From positions 9,861 through 73,860 of the forward strand of contig CAYXDO010000040.1 of the NCBI GenBank assembly GCA_964463485.1: DNA of 64,000 nucleotides, in the 5' to 3' direction. This document shows positions 24,454 to 33,971 of this stretch, in pieces (the stretch's first letter is position 1; each line of letters opens with the position of its first letter). The stretch is from CAYXDO01 sp964463485. GTDB taxonomy: Bacteria; Myxococcota; Kuafuiibacteriia; Kuafuiibacteriales; Kuafuiibacteriaceae. The position numbers were made by a program, and so were the translations under genes. Below the pieces are notes generated by a model, which worked only from the letters and a program-made list of their open reading frames with translations, had not been told where the DNA came from and ran no database searches.

Positions 24454-26135
24454 CGCCCGTCTCCAGTCACTAAGTATACTCTGGGTTCGACGCCGTCCAA
24501 CACCCATACGCCCGACGCTTCGGGATCGGCGACGAGGTACGGCACACCAACCCCGAACGGTCCAATCCGACCCGGCAGAGAGCGTAGCGTCGCGAGGTCG
24601 ACGAAGGTCAGGAACGACTCGGGGCGGGCGTCACCGGGCGCCGACAAGTGGGAGACTGCGACAAACGATCCGCTCGCCCAGCTCGCCAAGTCCCTGGGTT
24701 GCGCGTCCGGCTCTATCTGCGGGATCCGATGAGTTTGTCCGTCCGCCGAGTGAACTCGGATCACTCCTTCACGACCCAGCGCTGTCAGAATCTCGCCTTC
24801 GCGGCCAAGGAGGACGGCCGACACCATCGGCGCGCCCAGACCGGCGCGCATCTCGTGCGTCTCGACGATCGATAACGTTCGCGCGTCCAGCACGTCGACT
24901 CGGCTGAGTCCGTTATTGGCCACGACGATTCGTTCGCCGTCCGAGACCATGTCGAGCGGCTCGCCCTCCAAAGTGGCTCTTGCGACCTCGGAGAGGCTCG
25001 CGGTGTCGAACAGGCGCACGTCGTACTTCCCGAGACTTGGACCGTCTCCCATCAGGCCCACGACGAACTGCCGCTCCGTCGCGACGAGGAAGTGCCGCCG
25101 CGCGGGCTCGTCATACTGAATCGGAACCGACCGTCGAATCGTACCCGTCGCGTCGATCGAGCTCAGCTCGAGTCGACCCGGCGCACTCGAGAGCGGGCCG
25201 AAGAGCGCGGCCACGTCGTCGCCGCGAGCCGCGAGGGCGGACACACACGGGCCAGCGGAGGAGGTCGACACGACCCGGAGCTCCCGATCGATCCGAACGA
25301 GTTGCGAGGGAGTTGCATCGGCGCAGCCCCGCGCCGGCTGAGTAGGAACGTCCGATGCGGCGACCAGAAGGCCATCCTGCGTCACGACCGCGCCGTGGAG
25401 GAACTCATCTCCCGCAAGCACGGTACCTCTTCGCTCGATTGCAGCCGAAGTTATCTTCACGGCGACCGTCGGCGTCGGCAACATCTCGACGAAACACCTG
25501 GCTTCGTCGAAGGTGCACTCCGCGCCGAACCCGGGCGATCGATGAGAAGAGACGCAACTCGACAACTTGCCCGAACCCGCGCTGCGCGTGACCCTGCGAT
25601 CGCGGGTGATTTGTAGAGAGAGCCCGCCGAGCTCGCACGGCTCCAGGTCGGCCTGTATTCGACAACCAGACTGAATTGCTTCCGCCGAGCATACGGACCG
25701 AGCGCAGGATGCGACCAGCACCCAGTCCGGCCCCAGGGACTGACAGCCGTCCATGCCGGTCGCACTCAGGACCGGCGCGGCGCTCACGGCTTGGAGGTCC
25801 CCTCCGAGCGGGCCGCTCAGCACCGCTCTGGGCTCGGGCAAGAGCGGATCGGTGTCCGAAGCAAGCCGAAGGGATCCGAGCCCGATGGGATCGAGACCGT
25901 CCAGGTCTTCCTCGCTCCAACCTACGAGTTGGACTCGGTCGGCAGACGCGTCGGCCTCCTGGAGCAAGAGGTCGGGTGATTTCGAGATCGACGAACCAGT
26001 CAAGAAGTGGCCGCCCGAATCGTAAATCAGTGCCGCCAGGAGCGAAATTTCGGGGGGTAGCGAAGGCATCCGAACGCTCGGATTCGGCGCGCACGCGAAG
26101 AGCATGAGCCCGAAGCAGGGAGCGGCGAGACGCAT
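24450..26135 (-). CDS. Beta-propeller-like lipoprotein
   Basis: A 561-residue product starting MRLAAPCFGLMLFACAPN, with the lipobox at LFAC. The body has paired cysteines in its first half and a run of propeller-type strands in the second half (RRHFLVATERQFVVGLMGDG, YDVRLFDTASLSEVARATL, GERIVVANNGLSRVDVLDAR, LVADPEASGVWVLDG). The last blocks resemble the repeat style of WD40/YVTN-type proteins. No catalytic residues are evident. I chose the ATG at 26135, because the upstream start at 26180 would put 15 polar residues before the signal. It is the first gene of the pair with the 23032-24453 lipoprotein (ATGA overlap). Role unknown. Confidence 0.72.
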   Translation of the reverse strand: MRLAAPCFGLMLFACAPNPSVRMPSLPPEISLLAALIYDSGGHFLTGSSISKSPDLLLQEADASADRVQLVGWSEEDLDGLDPIGLGSLRLASDTDPLLPEPRAVLSGPLGGDLQAVSAAPVLSATGMDGCQSLGPDWVLVASCARSVCSAEAIQSGCRIQADLEPCELGGLSLQITRDRRVTRSAGSGKLSSCVSSHRSPGFGAECTFDEARCFVEMLPTPTVAVKITSAAIERRGTVLAGDEFLHGAVVTQDGLLVAASDVPTQPARGCADATPSQLVRIDRELRVVSTSSAGPCVSALAARGDDVAALFGPLSSAPGRLELSSIDATGTIRRSVPIQYDEPARRHFLVATERQFVVGLMGDGPSLGKYDVRLFDTASLSEVARATLEGEPLDMVSDGERIVVANNGLSRVDVLDARTLSIVETHEMRAGLGAPMVSAVLLGREGEILTALGREGVIRVHSADGQTHRIPQIEPDAQPRDLASWASGSFVAVSHLSAPGDARPESFLTFVDLATLRSLPGRIGPFGVGVPYLVADPEASGVWVLDGVEPRVYLVTGDGR

Positions 26136-26538
26136 TCGCCCATGCTCCGGAGGTACCACACGGGTGTCAAGCCGATGCACATCGAAGCTGGGTCCATGGG
26201 GATTGGAAGCATCCTAGCCGCAGCGCCGAGAAGGTCGTCAGCGCAGCGTAGTCTCGATCTCGGTGAAGCACTTCCGCCGCATACCTACTGACCCGCTGGG
26301 CGTGGTTTGGGATGTAGCCGACTCGAGGAGTTGGCGTGCCACTCAGCCCGGATCGCGAATCAAGCCGCGAGCTGCGCGCTGGCGGGGTGGACGCCCTTGG
26401 CGCCTGTACATCGAAGAGTGCGGGATTCGGCGCGGCGCTGAGTGAAATCGCGCACCTAGCGGCGTGCTCCGGTCGGCAAAGCGTTGGCAGGATGGGCGGG
26501 CGAGCTAGGTCTCGGAGTTGCAGCCCTTCGCGCCGGTC
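26136..26538. other. Intergenic region between divergent genes
   Basis: This 403-bp stretch separates the lipoprotein pair from the cytochrome genes and must hold both promoters. I see no repeat and no convincing gene; the short frames here lack typical codon bias. No clear promoter can be picked by eye. Confidence 0.4.
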
Positions 26539-28446
26539 ATGAAGCTCATCGTTTGCCTTCTCCCCATCGTCATGACGCTGGAGGGGCGGGCCTTGGCGTT
26601 GCCGCAGCCTCCTCATGACGAGCTAGGAAACGGCGTCACCTGCTCCGACTGCCACACGAGGTACCTCGAGGAAACGGACGCGACGCACAGCGATACCGGA
26701 GTCGCCTCGTCAGCGACCGTCCGGTCCGTCAGCGACTCGAGCAAGTCATGGGCGACCGATCAGTGGAAGGGTGGCTCAGTGTCCTTTCCGACCCTCGGAC
26801 TGTGGGCCGAGATCACGGCGAACTCAGCGACGACACTCACCTGGGAGCGTGACCTGCGCTTGGTGCCGATTTCGGGGACTGGGTTTCAAGTCTACAAGGC
26901 GACGGACTACGACATCGAGACGAAGTGCCGAAGTTGTCACAACCCATCGGGCTCGGCCTCGGCCCTCGCCGAAGTGGCGCTTCACGTGGTGCGCGGAGAC
27001 ACGGTGGTCGGCTGCGGCAAGTGTCACGAGCCGCACAACGTGGAGCCGAGCTCAGGGACGGGGCCTCAGCGAAGGCTCGTGCGATCGACGCCGAGGTGGC
27101 AGGGGGCGGGTCCGGTGACTCACCCGTCTGGGGGACCGAGTCGGTTCATCACGGGTGCTCCGGGGTACGACGGGATCTGCGAGACGTGCCACACGGAGAC
27201 CGCCCACCATCGGAACGACGCCACCGGCGACCATACTCACTACGCTGACCAGGACTGCACGGCGTCCTGCCACACCCACGCGACCGGGTTCGTACCGAGC
27301 TGCATCAGTTGTCACGCGTCCGCCCAGGGTTCGAGGCGGGCGGTGGTAGGTGAGTTTCCGGCCTCGGACGCGCACGCTCACTATGGCACCTCGCTGAGCC
27401 CTGGGAGCTGCACGGTGTGTCACGACCAGGGAACTCATGGGGACGGGATCGTCGATCTCATCGACCCGGACAACGCGTCGAACATCATCTCGGGATCGGG
27501 TTGGGCCACGCTCGCCTCCAGCCCGGCAGCGTCGAGTTTCTGCCTCGGATGTCACGACGCCAACGGTGCTCAACGCTTGGGGGCGAAGGCGATGGACCCG
27601 TTCGGGAACGGAAACGCTCCGCCCGACGAGTCCTCGCGGTTTGCAGGTACTTTGCAGTGGAACGAGTGGTACGGAGACGGTTGCTTCGGGAACGAAGGAA
27701 CTCTCCGAGCGGTCAACAGCCACCATGACGTCTCGGCGGCGGACCAAGCTTTCAGCGGCGCCAAGCTCGGCTGCCTGAATTGCCACGGATCTCATGCTTC
27801 GTCGGGAACCCGAAAGCTCGTCGATCCGTTCGTGCCTGCGGCGTGGTGGTTTGGGTCGACGACGGACTTTTGCATCTCGTGCCATACCGGTGGGTCTGGA
27901 CCCACGCCAGACTTCGGCTTCCCGCCGGGAGTAACGGGACCGACGATTCCGCTGCGCGCGCTGGCGAGCTGCGGCTACAACTCGATTCCTTGGTACGTGG
28001 AGGTGACTTGGCAAAACTCGGCTCATGGTCCGTCATCCAAACGAGGCTGGCCCGGCTACTCTGGAGCGCCAACGGCGAACATGGACTGCACGACGTGCCA
28101 CGATGCGCATGGGTCGTACACACCGACGAACCCCCTTGGCAACCCATACATGATTCGCGACGGAGTCGACGGAACGGCGCTCGTCGACGACGGTGCTCGG
28201 ACCGCAGGGTGGTTGGGGCCGCCGTGGGCAACCTACGGGCTCAGCCAGTCGGTGGTCGTCGGTATCAGCGGACTGAGTGTAGGGTGGGGAGGCGCCAACG
28301 GCCTCTGCTCCGCGTGTCACTCGCGTTGGCAGCAGGCGTATGACTGGCATGACTTCTGTACGGGTTGCCAGACTTGTCACGGTCACGGACAAGCCTGGGG
28401 AGAGTGGGACTTCGTGTCAGGCTCGAACCTGCAACTCTGTCCCTAG
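26539..28446 (+). CDS. Multiheme c-type cytochrome, about 13 hemes
   Basis: A 635-residue protein with a Sec signal (MKLIVCLLPIVMTLEGRALA). Twelve canonical CxxCH motifs are visible in order: CSDCH, CRSCH, CGKCH, CETCH, CISCH, CTVCH, CLGCH, CLNCH, CISCH, CTTCH, CSACH and CQTCH. There is also one irregular CTASCH (C-x3-C-H) near residue 240. The ATG at 26539 is chosen because the signal then starts at the N-terminus. Such secreted cytochromes move electrons across the envelope, often to outside acceptors; the partner is not known here. The next cytochrome gene starts 10 bases after its stop. Confidence 0.9.
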   Translation: MKLIVCLLPIVMTLEGRALALPQPPHDELGNGVTCSDCHTRYLEETDATHSDTGVASSATVRSVSDSSKSWATDQWKGGSVSFPTLGLWAEITANSATTLTWERDLRLVPISGTGFQVYKATDYDIETKCRSCHNPSGSASALAEVALHVVRGDTVVGCGKCHEPHNVEPSSGTGPQRRLVRSTPRWQGAGPVTHPSGGPSRFITGAPGYDGICETCHTETAHHRNDATGDHTHYADQDCTASCHTHATGFVPSCISCHASAQGSRRAVVGEFPASDAHAHYGTSLSPGSCTVCHDQGTHGDGIVDLIDPDNASNIISGSGWATLASSPAASSFCLGCHDANGAQRLGAKAMDPFGNGNAPPDESSRFAGTLQWNEWYGDGCFGNEGTLRAVNSHHDVSAADQAFSGAKLGCLNCHGSHASSGTRKLVDPFVPAAWWFGSTTDFCISCHTGGSGPTPDFGFPPGVTGPTIPLRALASCGYNSIPWYVEVTWQNSAHGPSSKRGWPGYSGAPTANMDCTTCHDAHGSYTPTNPLGNPYMIRDGVDGTALVDDGARTAGWLGPPWATYGLSQSVVVGISGLSVGWGGANGLCSACHSRWQQAYDWHDFCTGCQTCHGHGQAWGEWDFVSGSNLQLCP

Positions 28447-28456
28447 GGCAACTCGG

Positions 28457-29584
28457 ATGCTGAGTCTGCTGGCGCTCACGGTCGCGGCCTTGCCAGGCAC
28501 TCGGGCATCGGCGGGCAGCCCCGACCGAGCGCCCGACTCCTGCGCAGACTGTCACTCGAGCTACCGGGAGCCTCGACTGAGCGCGCCGGTGGCGGAGGTT
28601 CGGCGGAGCGTTCACCGAGGGCTCGAGCGCGGATGCAACGCGTGCCACGAATCCGACCGATGGGTAGGGAGCGGCCCAGAGCATGGCGCCAGGACCGGAC
28701 GGGTGAGTTGGATTCCACGTATGCGCGCGAGAGCCGACGCCCGCCAGATCGATGCGGTTTGCGGCGGCTGCCACCCCAAGACGTCCGGCTTCGCGCATGC
28801 CGAGGCGCGAGAGCGCGGCCAGTCGGTGCCGAGCTGCATGAGCTGCCACCTCGCCCACGAAACTCGGGTGGGAGAGGCCGCCGAGATCCTGAGCGCCGCG
28901 GTCGGCTGCGCCGGAGTGGCGTGTCACGCCGAGGTCCGGACCTTCGGCCCCAAAGGCGCCCGCCCCCACAGAGTGTGCGGGAGCTGTCACGACCTTCACG
29001 AGGAGGACGCGAAAGGAGCATGCCTTGAGTGCCACGGCGTGCAGCTGCGCGGGCTGAAGAAGTCGCGCGCCCCACGCGAGCACCTCGAATGCACATCCTG
29101 TCACCCGCCGCACGACGTTCGCAACCCAGGATCGACTTGTCGAAGGTGCCATGAGGAGCAGGCGCAGCAACTATCGAAGACTCGCCACGAGCGCTGCACC
29201 GACTGCCACCGGCCTCACGAACCGGGAGGAGCTCAGGGGGCTTGGACACGCTGCCCGGGCTGCCACGAGCCCCTCGTCGGAGAGGCGCGGGCGAAGGGCA
29301 AGCACGAAGCCTGCCGAACTTGTCACGAGCCGCACCTCTTCCCAAAACCCAGCTGCGCGGCTTGTCACACTCAGTTGGGCGATCGCATGATTCACCGAGT
29401 CCCGAAGCACCGGGAGAGTTGTTCGGATTGTCACACCCATGACGGAGCTCGGCCCGCCAAGTCGGCATGTCTCGAGTGCCACAAAGATCGCCGCAAGCAC
29501 TTTCCGGCGGCAGAGCTGTGTTCGGCTTGCCACCCGTTCGCGACGGGTGAGCCGGGAACAGCTCCCGAGCCGGAGCGGCGGTGA
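28457..29584 (+). CDS. Multiheme c-type cytochrome, about 16 hemes
   Basis: A 375-residue protein with a Sec signal (MLSLLALTVAALPGTRASAG). It contains fifteen CxxCH motifs: CADCH, CNACH, CGGCH, CMSCH, CGSCH, CLECH, CTSCH, CRRCH, CTDCH, CPGCH, CRTCH, CAACH, CSDCH, CLECH and CSACH. It also has one CAGVACH, a C-x4-C-H variant. That is about one heme per 23 residues, so hemes must be packed as a wire. Several lie as paired motifs of the doubled CXXCH type. The start ATG at 28457 is 10 bases after the preceding stop, so the two cytochromes are co-transcribed. Partner and acceptor are unknown; extracellular electron transfer is an inference. Confidence 0.9.
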   Translation: MLSLLALTVAALPGTRASAGSPDRAPDSCADCHSSYREPRLSAPVAEVRRSVHRGLERGCNACHESDRWVGSGPEHGARTGRVSWIPRMRARADARQIDAVCGGCHPKTSGFAHAEARERGQSVPSCMSCHLAHETRVGEAAEILSAAVGCAGVACHAEVRTFGPKGARPHRVCGSCHDLHEEDAKGACLECHGVQLRGLKKSRAPREHLECTSCHPPHDVRNPGSTCRRCHEEQAQQLSKTRHERCTDCHRPHEPGGAQGAWTRCPGCHEPLVGEARAKGKHEACRTCHEPHLFPKPSCAACHTQLGDRMIHRVPKHRESCSDCHTHDGARPAKSACLECHKDRRKHFPAAELCSACHPFATGEPGTAPEPERR

Positions 29585-29607
29585 ATCGCAGAGCCACACC
29601 GTCGCGA

Positions 29608-30321
29608 CTACTTATCGTGACATGAACGGCAGAGGGCGCTCCCGCTCATACTCACTCTGAGCAAACTCGGATTGCCCAATTCGTTGTGAGGCTCGTGGCA
29701 GCTCGTGCATTCGACTCCATAGGACCCGGTTCGTGGGTCGACGGCCAGGCTGATGCGAGCCCCGTCGAGTCCGCCCCCGGCAGCGGTCGTACACGCGCCC
29801 GTCGGGACGGAGCAGCCCGCGGAGGCGACGCTCCAGTAGCCGCCAACCTGAGTCGTGGCTTCGACTGCGCTCGCAATGCCGTTGTAGGAAGGCTGCCCGG
29901 CGTAGGGAATGGAGATCGGATGGTTGCCCGCGAGGTCGGCTCCGTGGGCGATCACTTGGCGTGTGACGGTCCCGTCGTGGCAGGAGAGGCATTGCTTCGA
30001 GGCCAGGCCTAACTGCGCCGGAAGCAGAGTTCCGGCCGACGTGCGACCCTGGCCACCCCAAGTCGCCGCCGAGGCAGCTGCACCGCCCCAAAGCGGTTTG
30101 GCCGACCCATCCCTTCTCGGAGCGTGGCAGAAGGAACAGACCTCCGCTGGCCCTCCCGTCCGCGAACCCAGAAGGTCATGTACACTTCCTTCGACGCCCA
30201 CGTCCCCGACGCTTGCTCCCCTCGGGTCGCCCGACGCGAGGCGGGGCTCCGACGCCTCGGCCCGGAGGCACACCACGGATATCAAGGTGACCCAACCCAG
30301 CGAAGGCCGTCCAGTACTCAT
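29608..30321 (-). CDS. Tetraheme c-type cytochrome
   Basis: A 237-residue product with a likely Sec signal (LGWVTLISVVCLRAEASE) and four CxxCH motifs: CSFCH, CLSCH, CTSCH and CRSCH. Histidines suitable as distal ligands occur nearby (HGADLAGNHP, HEPHN). Style and spacing (CxxCHAP, CLSCHDGT, CTSCHEPHN) match the doubled CXXCH cytochromes that associate with outer-membrane conduits. It is convergent with the larger cytochrome gene, whose stop is only 23 bases away, and so is transcribed separately. It may hand electrons to or from the larger pair, which is an inference. Confidence 0.85.
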   Translation of the reverse strand: MSTGRPSLGWVTLISVVCLRAEASEPRLASGDPRGASVGDVGVEGSVHDLLGSRTGGPAEVCSFCHAPRRDGSAKPLWGGAAASAATWGGQGRTSAGTLLPAQLGLASKQCLSCHDGTVTRQVIAHGADLAGNHPISIPYAGQPSYNGIASAVEATTQVGGYWSVASAGCSVPTGACTTAAGGGLDGARISLAVDPRTGSYGVECTSCHEPHNELGNPSLLRVSMSGSALCRSCHDK

Positions 30322-30579
30322 GCGGTCGAACAGAGCATCGCGCGTGCCTGAAAATCGAACGCGGGCGATTCGTCTAACTATTCGTGTTTACGTACGTTTT
30401 CAGCATCGAAGATTTTTTTGGATCAGGAGATACGTCGAGCAATTCTGCCTCACTGAGGCGATTTGGGACGGCCAGCACCGGCCGCCAGGTGGAGCTCGGT
30501 TGCGTCGACCTGGCCGAGACCGCTAGGCTCGAGTCGTGTCTGGCTCGAACGCGCGAAACCTCGGACGCGGCGTCAGGAC

Positions 30580-30882
30580 ATGAGGTCGTCCACGGACTCG
30601 GCCGACTTGGCGCAGTGGGGTCCACTCGCGAAGCCATCGTTCCTTCTGCAGTTCGCCGCGTCCGTCTCCTGTCCGGTCTGCGACACGCCGAACAACGCGC
30701 TGGCGCGGGCCGACGAGCTCGGCGTTCTCCAGACGCGTGCCCTCCTCGCCGCGGAGGGCCCACTCGCAGGCGCTGGTCTTCCTGGCCGCCGCGAAGTGGA
30801 GCCGCGCTCGCTCGGCGCCGACCCGCTGCTATGGGTCGCCCCGATGGCGGTGAGGGCAGCGTTCGTGGCATACGCGCGCTAG
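30580..30882 (+). CDS. Small protein of unknown function
   Basis: A 100-residue frame starting at the ATG at 30580. It shows the G/C-rich third-position bias of the window's real genes (repeated CTC, GCC, GAC, GCG codons). It contains a CPVC pair (SVSCPVCDTPNNAL) near residue 32 and no other motif. The opposite-strand frame is richer in Arg and Gly and is judged a shadow. It ends 39 bases before the next gene on the same strand, so the two may be co-transcribed. I do not recognise a family. Confidence 0.5.
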   Translation: MRSSTDSADLAQWGPLAKPSFLLQFAASVSCPVCDTPNNALARADELGVLQTRALLAAEGPLAGAGLPGRREVEPRSLGADPLLWVAPMAVRAAFVAYAR

Positions 30883-30921
30883 GTGCGCAGGCCGCAGGGC
30901 AGATGAAGGGAGTCAAAAGTC

Positions 30922-31386
30922 ATGGCGTACGAAGTGGACTTCAAGGACGTGTCGACGATCGGGCTGGAGTCGTCTCCGGTAGCGAGCGCATTGGCAGGCT
31001 TACGCGCCAACGAGGCTCGATATTTCAGAAACAAGTACGGTCACGTTTTTGCGGTCGAGCCGGCGAGCAAGGCCGAAAAGATGATCGAGTGGGTCCATCG
31101 GATCTTGAACGAGGAGCGCGACCTCGTCATCCAGTCCCGGCCTCTCGAGGCGACGGCCTTTCAGGTCGAGAACATCCGCATCGCTTACGTGTTCTACGAA
31201 AGCGGGCTCTCGATCAACGTGATGTACACGATCGATGACAAGAAGAAGCGGGCCGTCGGATTCAAGCTCTCAGAGGGGATGGATGTCCCGACCGAGCTTG
31301 CGCCCCGCTTCAAGTTTGCGAAGCAGAAGTCGAAGCTAGCCGGCACCATCCGCGGGTCGTTCTTCGTAATCAAGGGCGACTACTGA
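30922..31386 (+). CDS. Conserved-looking protein of unknown function
   Basis: A 154-residue soluble protein with no signal peptide and no recognised motif. It has a mixed alpha/beta character with aromatic-rich strands (IRIAYVFYESGLSINVMYTI, SFFVIKGDY) and a Lys-rich C-terminal half. The ATG is supported by GGGAG about 12 bases upstream. Amino-acid composition is clearly protein-like, and base use matches its neighbours. It may be co-transcribed with the small gene ending 39 bases before it. Confidence 0.65.
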   Translation: MAYEVDFKDVSTIGLESSPVASALAGLRANEARYFRNKYGHVFAVEPASKAEKMIEWVHRILNEERDLVIQSRPLEATAFQVENIRIAYVFYESGLSINVMYTIDDKKKRAVGFKLSEGMDVPTELAPRFKFAKQKSKLAGTIRGSFFVIKGDY

Positions 31387-31602
31387 CCTTTCGAGCGGCG
31401 TACTCTCCGGAGAAAGTTAGCCCGCAGAGTCAGCGCAGCGAAGGAGCGGCGCGCCGTCTTCGCGGGCTGCGACTCTCTCGCAACTCGGAAGTGCGCTCAC
31501 GCCGAGGCTTCGAAATGGTCTTTCTTGAACTGCTCCATGGTCGCCGCGCGGTCCCAAGGACCCCGCTCGGAATCGCCGGACCTCGCAGGACCCGTTGGCG
31601 CC

Positions 31603-33021
31603 TCATCGGACGAGCGAGTCCGTGCTGCGCACGAGTGTGCTCCCCACCGCCCGAGCCGAACCGGAGGCGATGAGTACGTGGAGCGCGCGGTCGAGCTCGG
31701 AGCGCGCGCGACCGAGGTGGGTGGCGAGGCCGAGTTGTTCCCTCGCCCAAGCGAGTGCTTCGTCCACGACGTGCCGCTTCGGTGTAGCAACAGGCGGAAG
31801 CACCGCCTCCAGGCACACCAGCCACTCTTCGGCCAGGTAGAGCGTCGCGTCGGGACGCAGCACTCGGACAGCCCCTCCGTGCGGGCGGACCAGCGCGCCG
31901 ACCGCCACCGCTTCACGAATCGCGGAGCGGGCCTCTCGTTTCGTCCACTGAAGCGCACCGGAGACGACTTGGGCGGCCTCGCGGTCCGAGAGCGTTCCGA
32001 GGCCAAACAGCGCCAGGGCAGCTTCCGCGATCGGTAGACGGATCTCATGGATGCGAGAGATCGGATCGGGGACTCCAACAGGCTCGACGACAGGTGGCGG
32101 GGGCGTCGGGCTGCGAGTCTGAGGCGGGTCTGGCGCGACGCACTCAAGAACGCGGGCTGCTTTGGACCTTTGGGCCGAATGCCGGGTCGGATCGGGAGAC
32201 CAGTTCGCGATCAGCACTTCTCGCCATCCGTCACGCGATGATGGTTGCGCGGCGATGGGTCTGCGCACCTCGATGCTCTCCACGCGATAGCCATCGAAGA
32301 GCTCTCGCACGAGCGGCACATCCGAGTTGCTGAGGAGCACGAAGCACCCTCGCGCGTCGAGCTCTCGGAAAGCTTTGGCAAGCCGCCGGTGCTCCGGCTC
32401 GCCAAAGTCCGTGCTCGAATACCACCCAAACCCACGCGAAAAGCGGTGGTCAGGCGCGTATGGAGGATCGAAGTAGACGAAGTCTCCACGGTTAGCCTCG
32501 GCGACGACCTCCCCGAAGTCTCGATGGAGGATGTGAACGTCGCCGCGCAGTCGGTCCCGAACCGCGCGCAGCCTCGGCAGATCGATGATGGGCCTCGTCG
32601 GGCGCTGGCCCCAGGGCACGTTGAACTCACCGAGCCGATTGACGCGATAGAGCCCGTTGAATCCTGCCCGGTTGAGAAAGATCGTCCGGGCGGCTCTCGG
32701 GATCTCCGCGAGGCGCTCTGGATCCATGGCGCGGACCCGATCGTAGTGATCGCGGGAGTTCGTGTGGGTGCCGAGCTCCCTCAGCAACTCAGGCAGCGAG
32801 TCACGGACGACGCGATAGCAATTGATGAGCTCGGCGTTCGTGTCCGAGAGAGTCGCTCGAGCCGGCTGCAGCCCGAAAAAGACACGGCCCGAGCCGAGCA
32901 TAGGCTCGAAGTATCGGCCATAGGGCCATGGCACGTCGGATCTGACCCGTTCGACGAGGTGGCGCTTGCTGCCGGGCCACCGCAGGAGCGCAAGCGACTT
33001 GGCGCGGGACAATCGAGCCAT
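31603..33021 (-). CDS. D12-class (Dam-type) DNA adenine methyltransferase with a C-terminal extension
   Basis: The 472-residue protein opens with RWPGSKRHLV, the family's SAM-binding FxxxGxK-type motif, followed by YFEPMLGSGRVFF. The catalytic DPPY is at about residues 185-188 (YFDPPYAPDHRF). The first 275 residues form the D12/Dam methyltransferase, which methylates the N6 of adenine in a short DNA site. After a proline-rich linker (TPPPPVVEP) there is an extra domain of about 170 residues, helical and winged-helix-like, absent from ordinary Dam proteins. No restriction endonuclease gene is beside it, so it looks like an orphan enzyme. The recognition site cannot be read. Start ATG at 33021. 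Confidence 0.88.
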   Translation of the reverse strand: MARLSRAKSLALLRWPGSKRHLVERVRSDVPWPYGRYFEPMLGSGRVFFGLQPARATLSDTNAELINCYRVVRDSLPELLRELGTHTNSRDHYDRVRAMDPERLAEIPRAARTIFLNRAGFNGLYRVNRLGEFNVPWGQRPTRPIIDLPRLRAVRDRLRGDVHILHRDFGEVVAEANRGDFVYFDPPYAPDHRFSRGFGWYSSTDFGEPEHRRLAKAFRELDARGCFVLLSNSDVPLVRELFDGYRVESIEVRRPIAAQPSSRDGWREVLIANWSPDPTRHSAQRSKAARVLECVAPDPPQTRSPTPPPPVVEPVGVPDPISRIHEIRLPIAEAALALFGLGTLSDREAAQVVSGALQWTKREARSAIREAVAVGALVRPHGGAVRVLRPDATLYLAEEWLVCLEAVLPPVATPKRHVVDEALAWAREQLGLATHLGRARSELDRALHVLIASGSARAVGSTLVRSTDSLVR

Positions 33022-33181
33022 CGCCTTCCCGTATCATCCGCGAGGGGGAGCCGTCGAGGCAGTGCCGACCGATGCGAGTCGCTGGGGCGGCGCTTGCCGA
33101 AAGTGAGCGTGCGGCCGAAGGCGGACTGTGCTCACGCAAACGCGAATGGCACTTCCCCAGACGGTCGCGTAGACTCGAGTC

Positions 33182-33853
33182 ATGGAGCGGCACGAGAAGA
33201 CGGCAGACACGGCTCCGGATGCCCGCGAGCCCACACCCAGCACGGACGAGTCGGGGTCCGATTTCAGTGGAGCGAACTCAGAGCCTCGAGCGCGACACCA
33301 GCGATGGCGGCTTCGATCCCGGATCGTCATGGTCACTTCCGGAGGTTTGGGGCGTGCCCGACCGCAGGTTCGGACGTCATCACCTTGGCCGGAAAGTCTC
33401 CACCCACGCGAGCGAGGCCACCCAGCACGTTCGGATCGGCAGCGCAGCTTGGGCAAATACAACCGCGGCCTGGGCAGGCTCACTCTCCCGGTGGGTATCG
33501 GCGTCGCTTTGGTCATGACTTCCGTCTGCCTGGTTCCGCTCAAAGACAGTCTGCTGTGCGAGGGCCCGCTCGGGTTCGTCTGCGTCGTATTCGCTCTGCC
33601 GTTTGCGTTCGGATTTGCGCTCCTGACGATTCTGGGGCCGACGTGGCTCGTTCTGCTGCTCGGAACCGCGAGTTGGAAGGTGGTCCAGAAGTCCACGGAG
33701 GTGATTGGAATTTCGATCTTGCCGATCGAGGGTGGCGATCCCGACCAAGGAGGACTGAGTGTGGCGACCGGGGGATCGGGCGGCGAGCTCTCGAGGAGTC
33801 CCGTCTCCAGTGGACTCACCCGTCGATCACGGCGTCGTTTCCGGACACTCTGA
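33182..33853 (+). CDS. Putative two-helix membrane protein
   Basis: The 223-residue frame has a polar, Arg-rich first half and two or three hydrophobic segments after residue 100 (TLPVGIGVALVMTSVCL, CVVFALPFAFGFALLTI, WLVLLLGTASW), then a glycine-rich polar tail. No motif or homologue is recognised. The ATG at 33182 is the first in frame, but the true start may be nearer the hydrophobic part, because the first 90 residues are low in complexity. Opposite-strand frames are less protein-like. It is a stand-alone gene just beyond the divergent methyltransferase. Low support overall. Confidence 0.4.
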   Translation: MERHEKTADTAPDAREPTPSTDESGSDFSGANSEPRARHQRWRLRSRIVMVTSGGLGRARPQVRTSSPWPESLHPRERGHPARSDRQRSLGKYNRGLGRLTLPVGIGVALVMTSVCLVPLKDSLLCEGPLGFVCVVFALPFAFGFALLTILGPTWLVLLLGTASWKVVQKSTEVIGISILPIEGGDPDQGGLSVATGGSGGELSRSPVSSGLTRRSRRRFRTL

Positions 33854-33903
33854 TCCAACGCGCAAAGCCGCGCACGATTCATCGAAGCTACGAACCAGCG
33901 CGT

Positions 33904-33971
33904 CAGCGCACTCAGCGCACTCAGCGCACTCAGCGCGCTCAGCGCACTCAGCGCGCTCAGCGTACTCAGCG
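33904..33971. repeat. 9-bp tandem repeat, about 7.5 units
   Basis: The unit is CAGCGCACT, with CAGCGCGCT and CAGCGTACT variants, running directly head to tail. It follows the stop of the preceding membrane protein gene by about 50 bases. It has no spacers and no ORF that would explain it. Confidence 0.9.
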
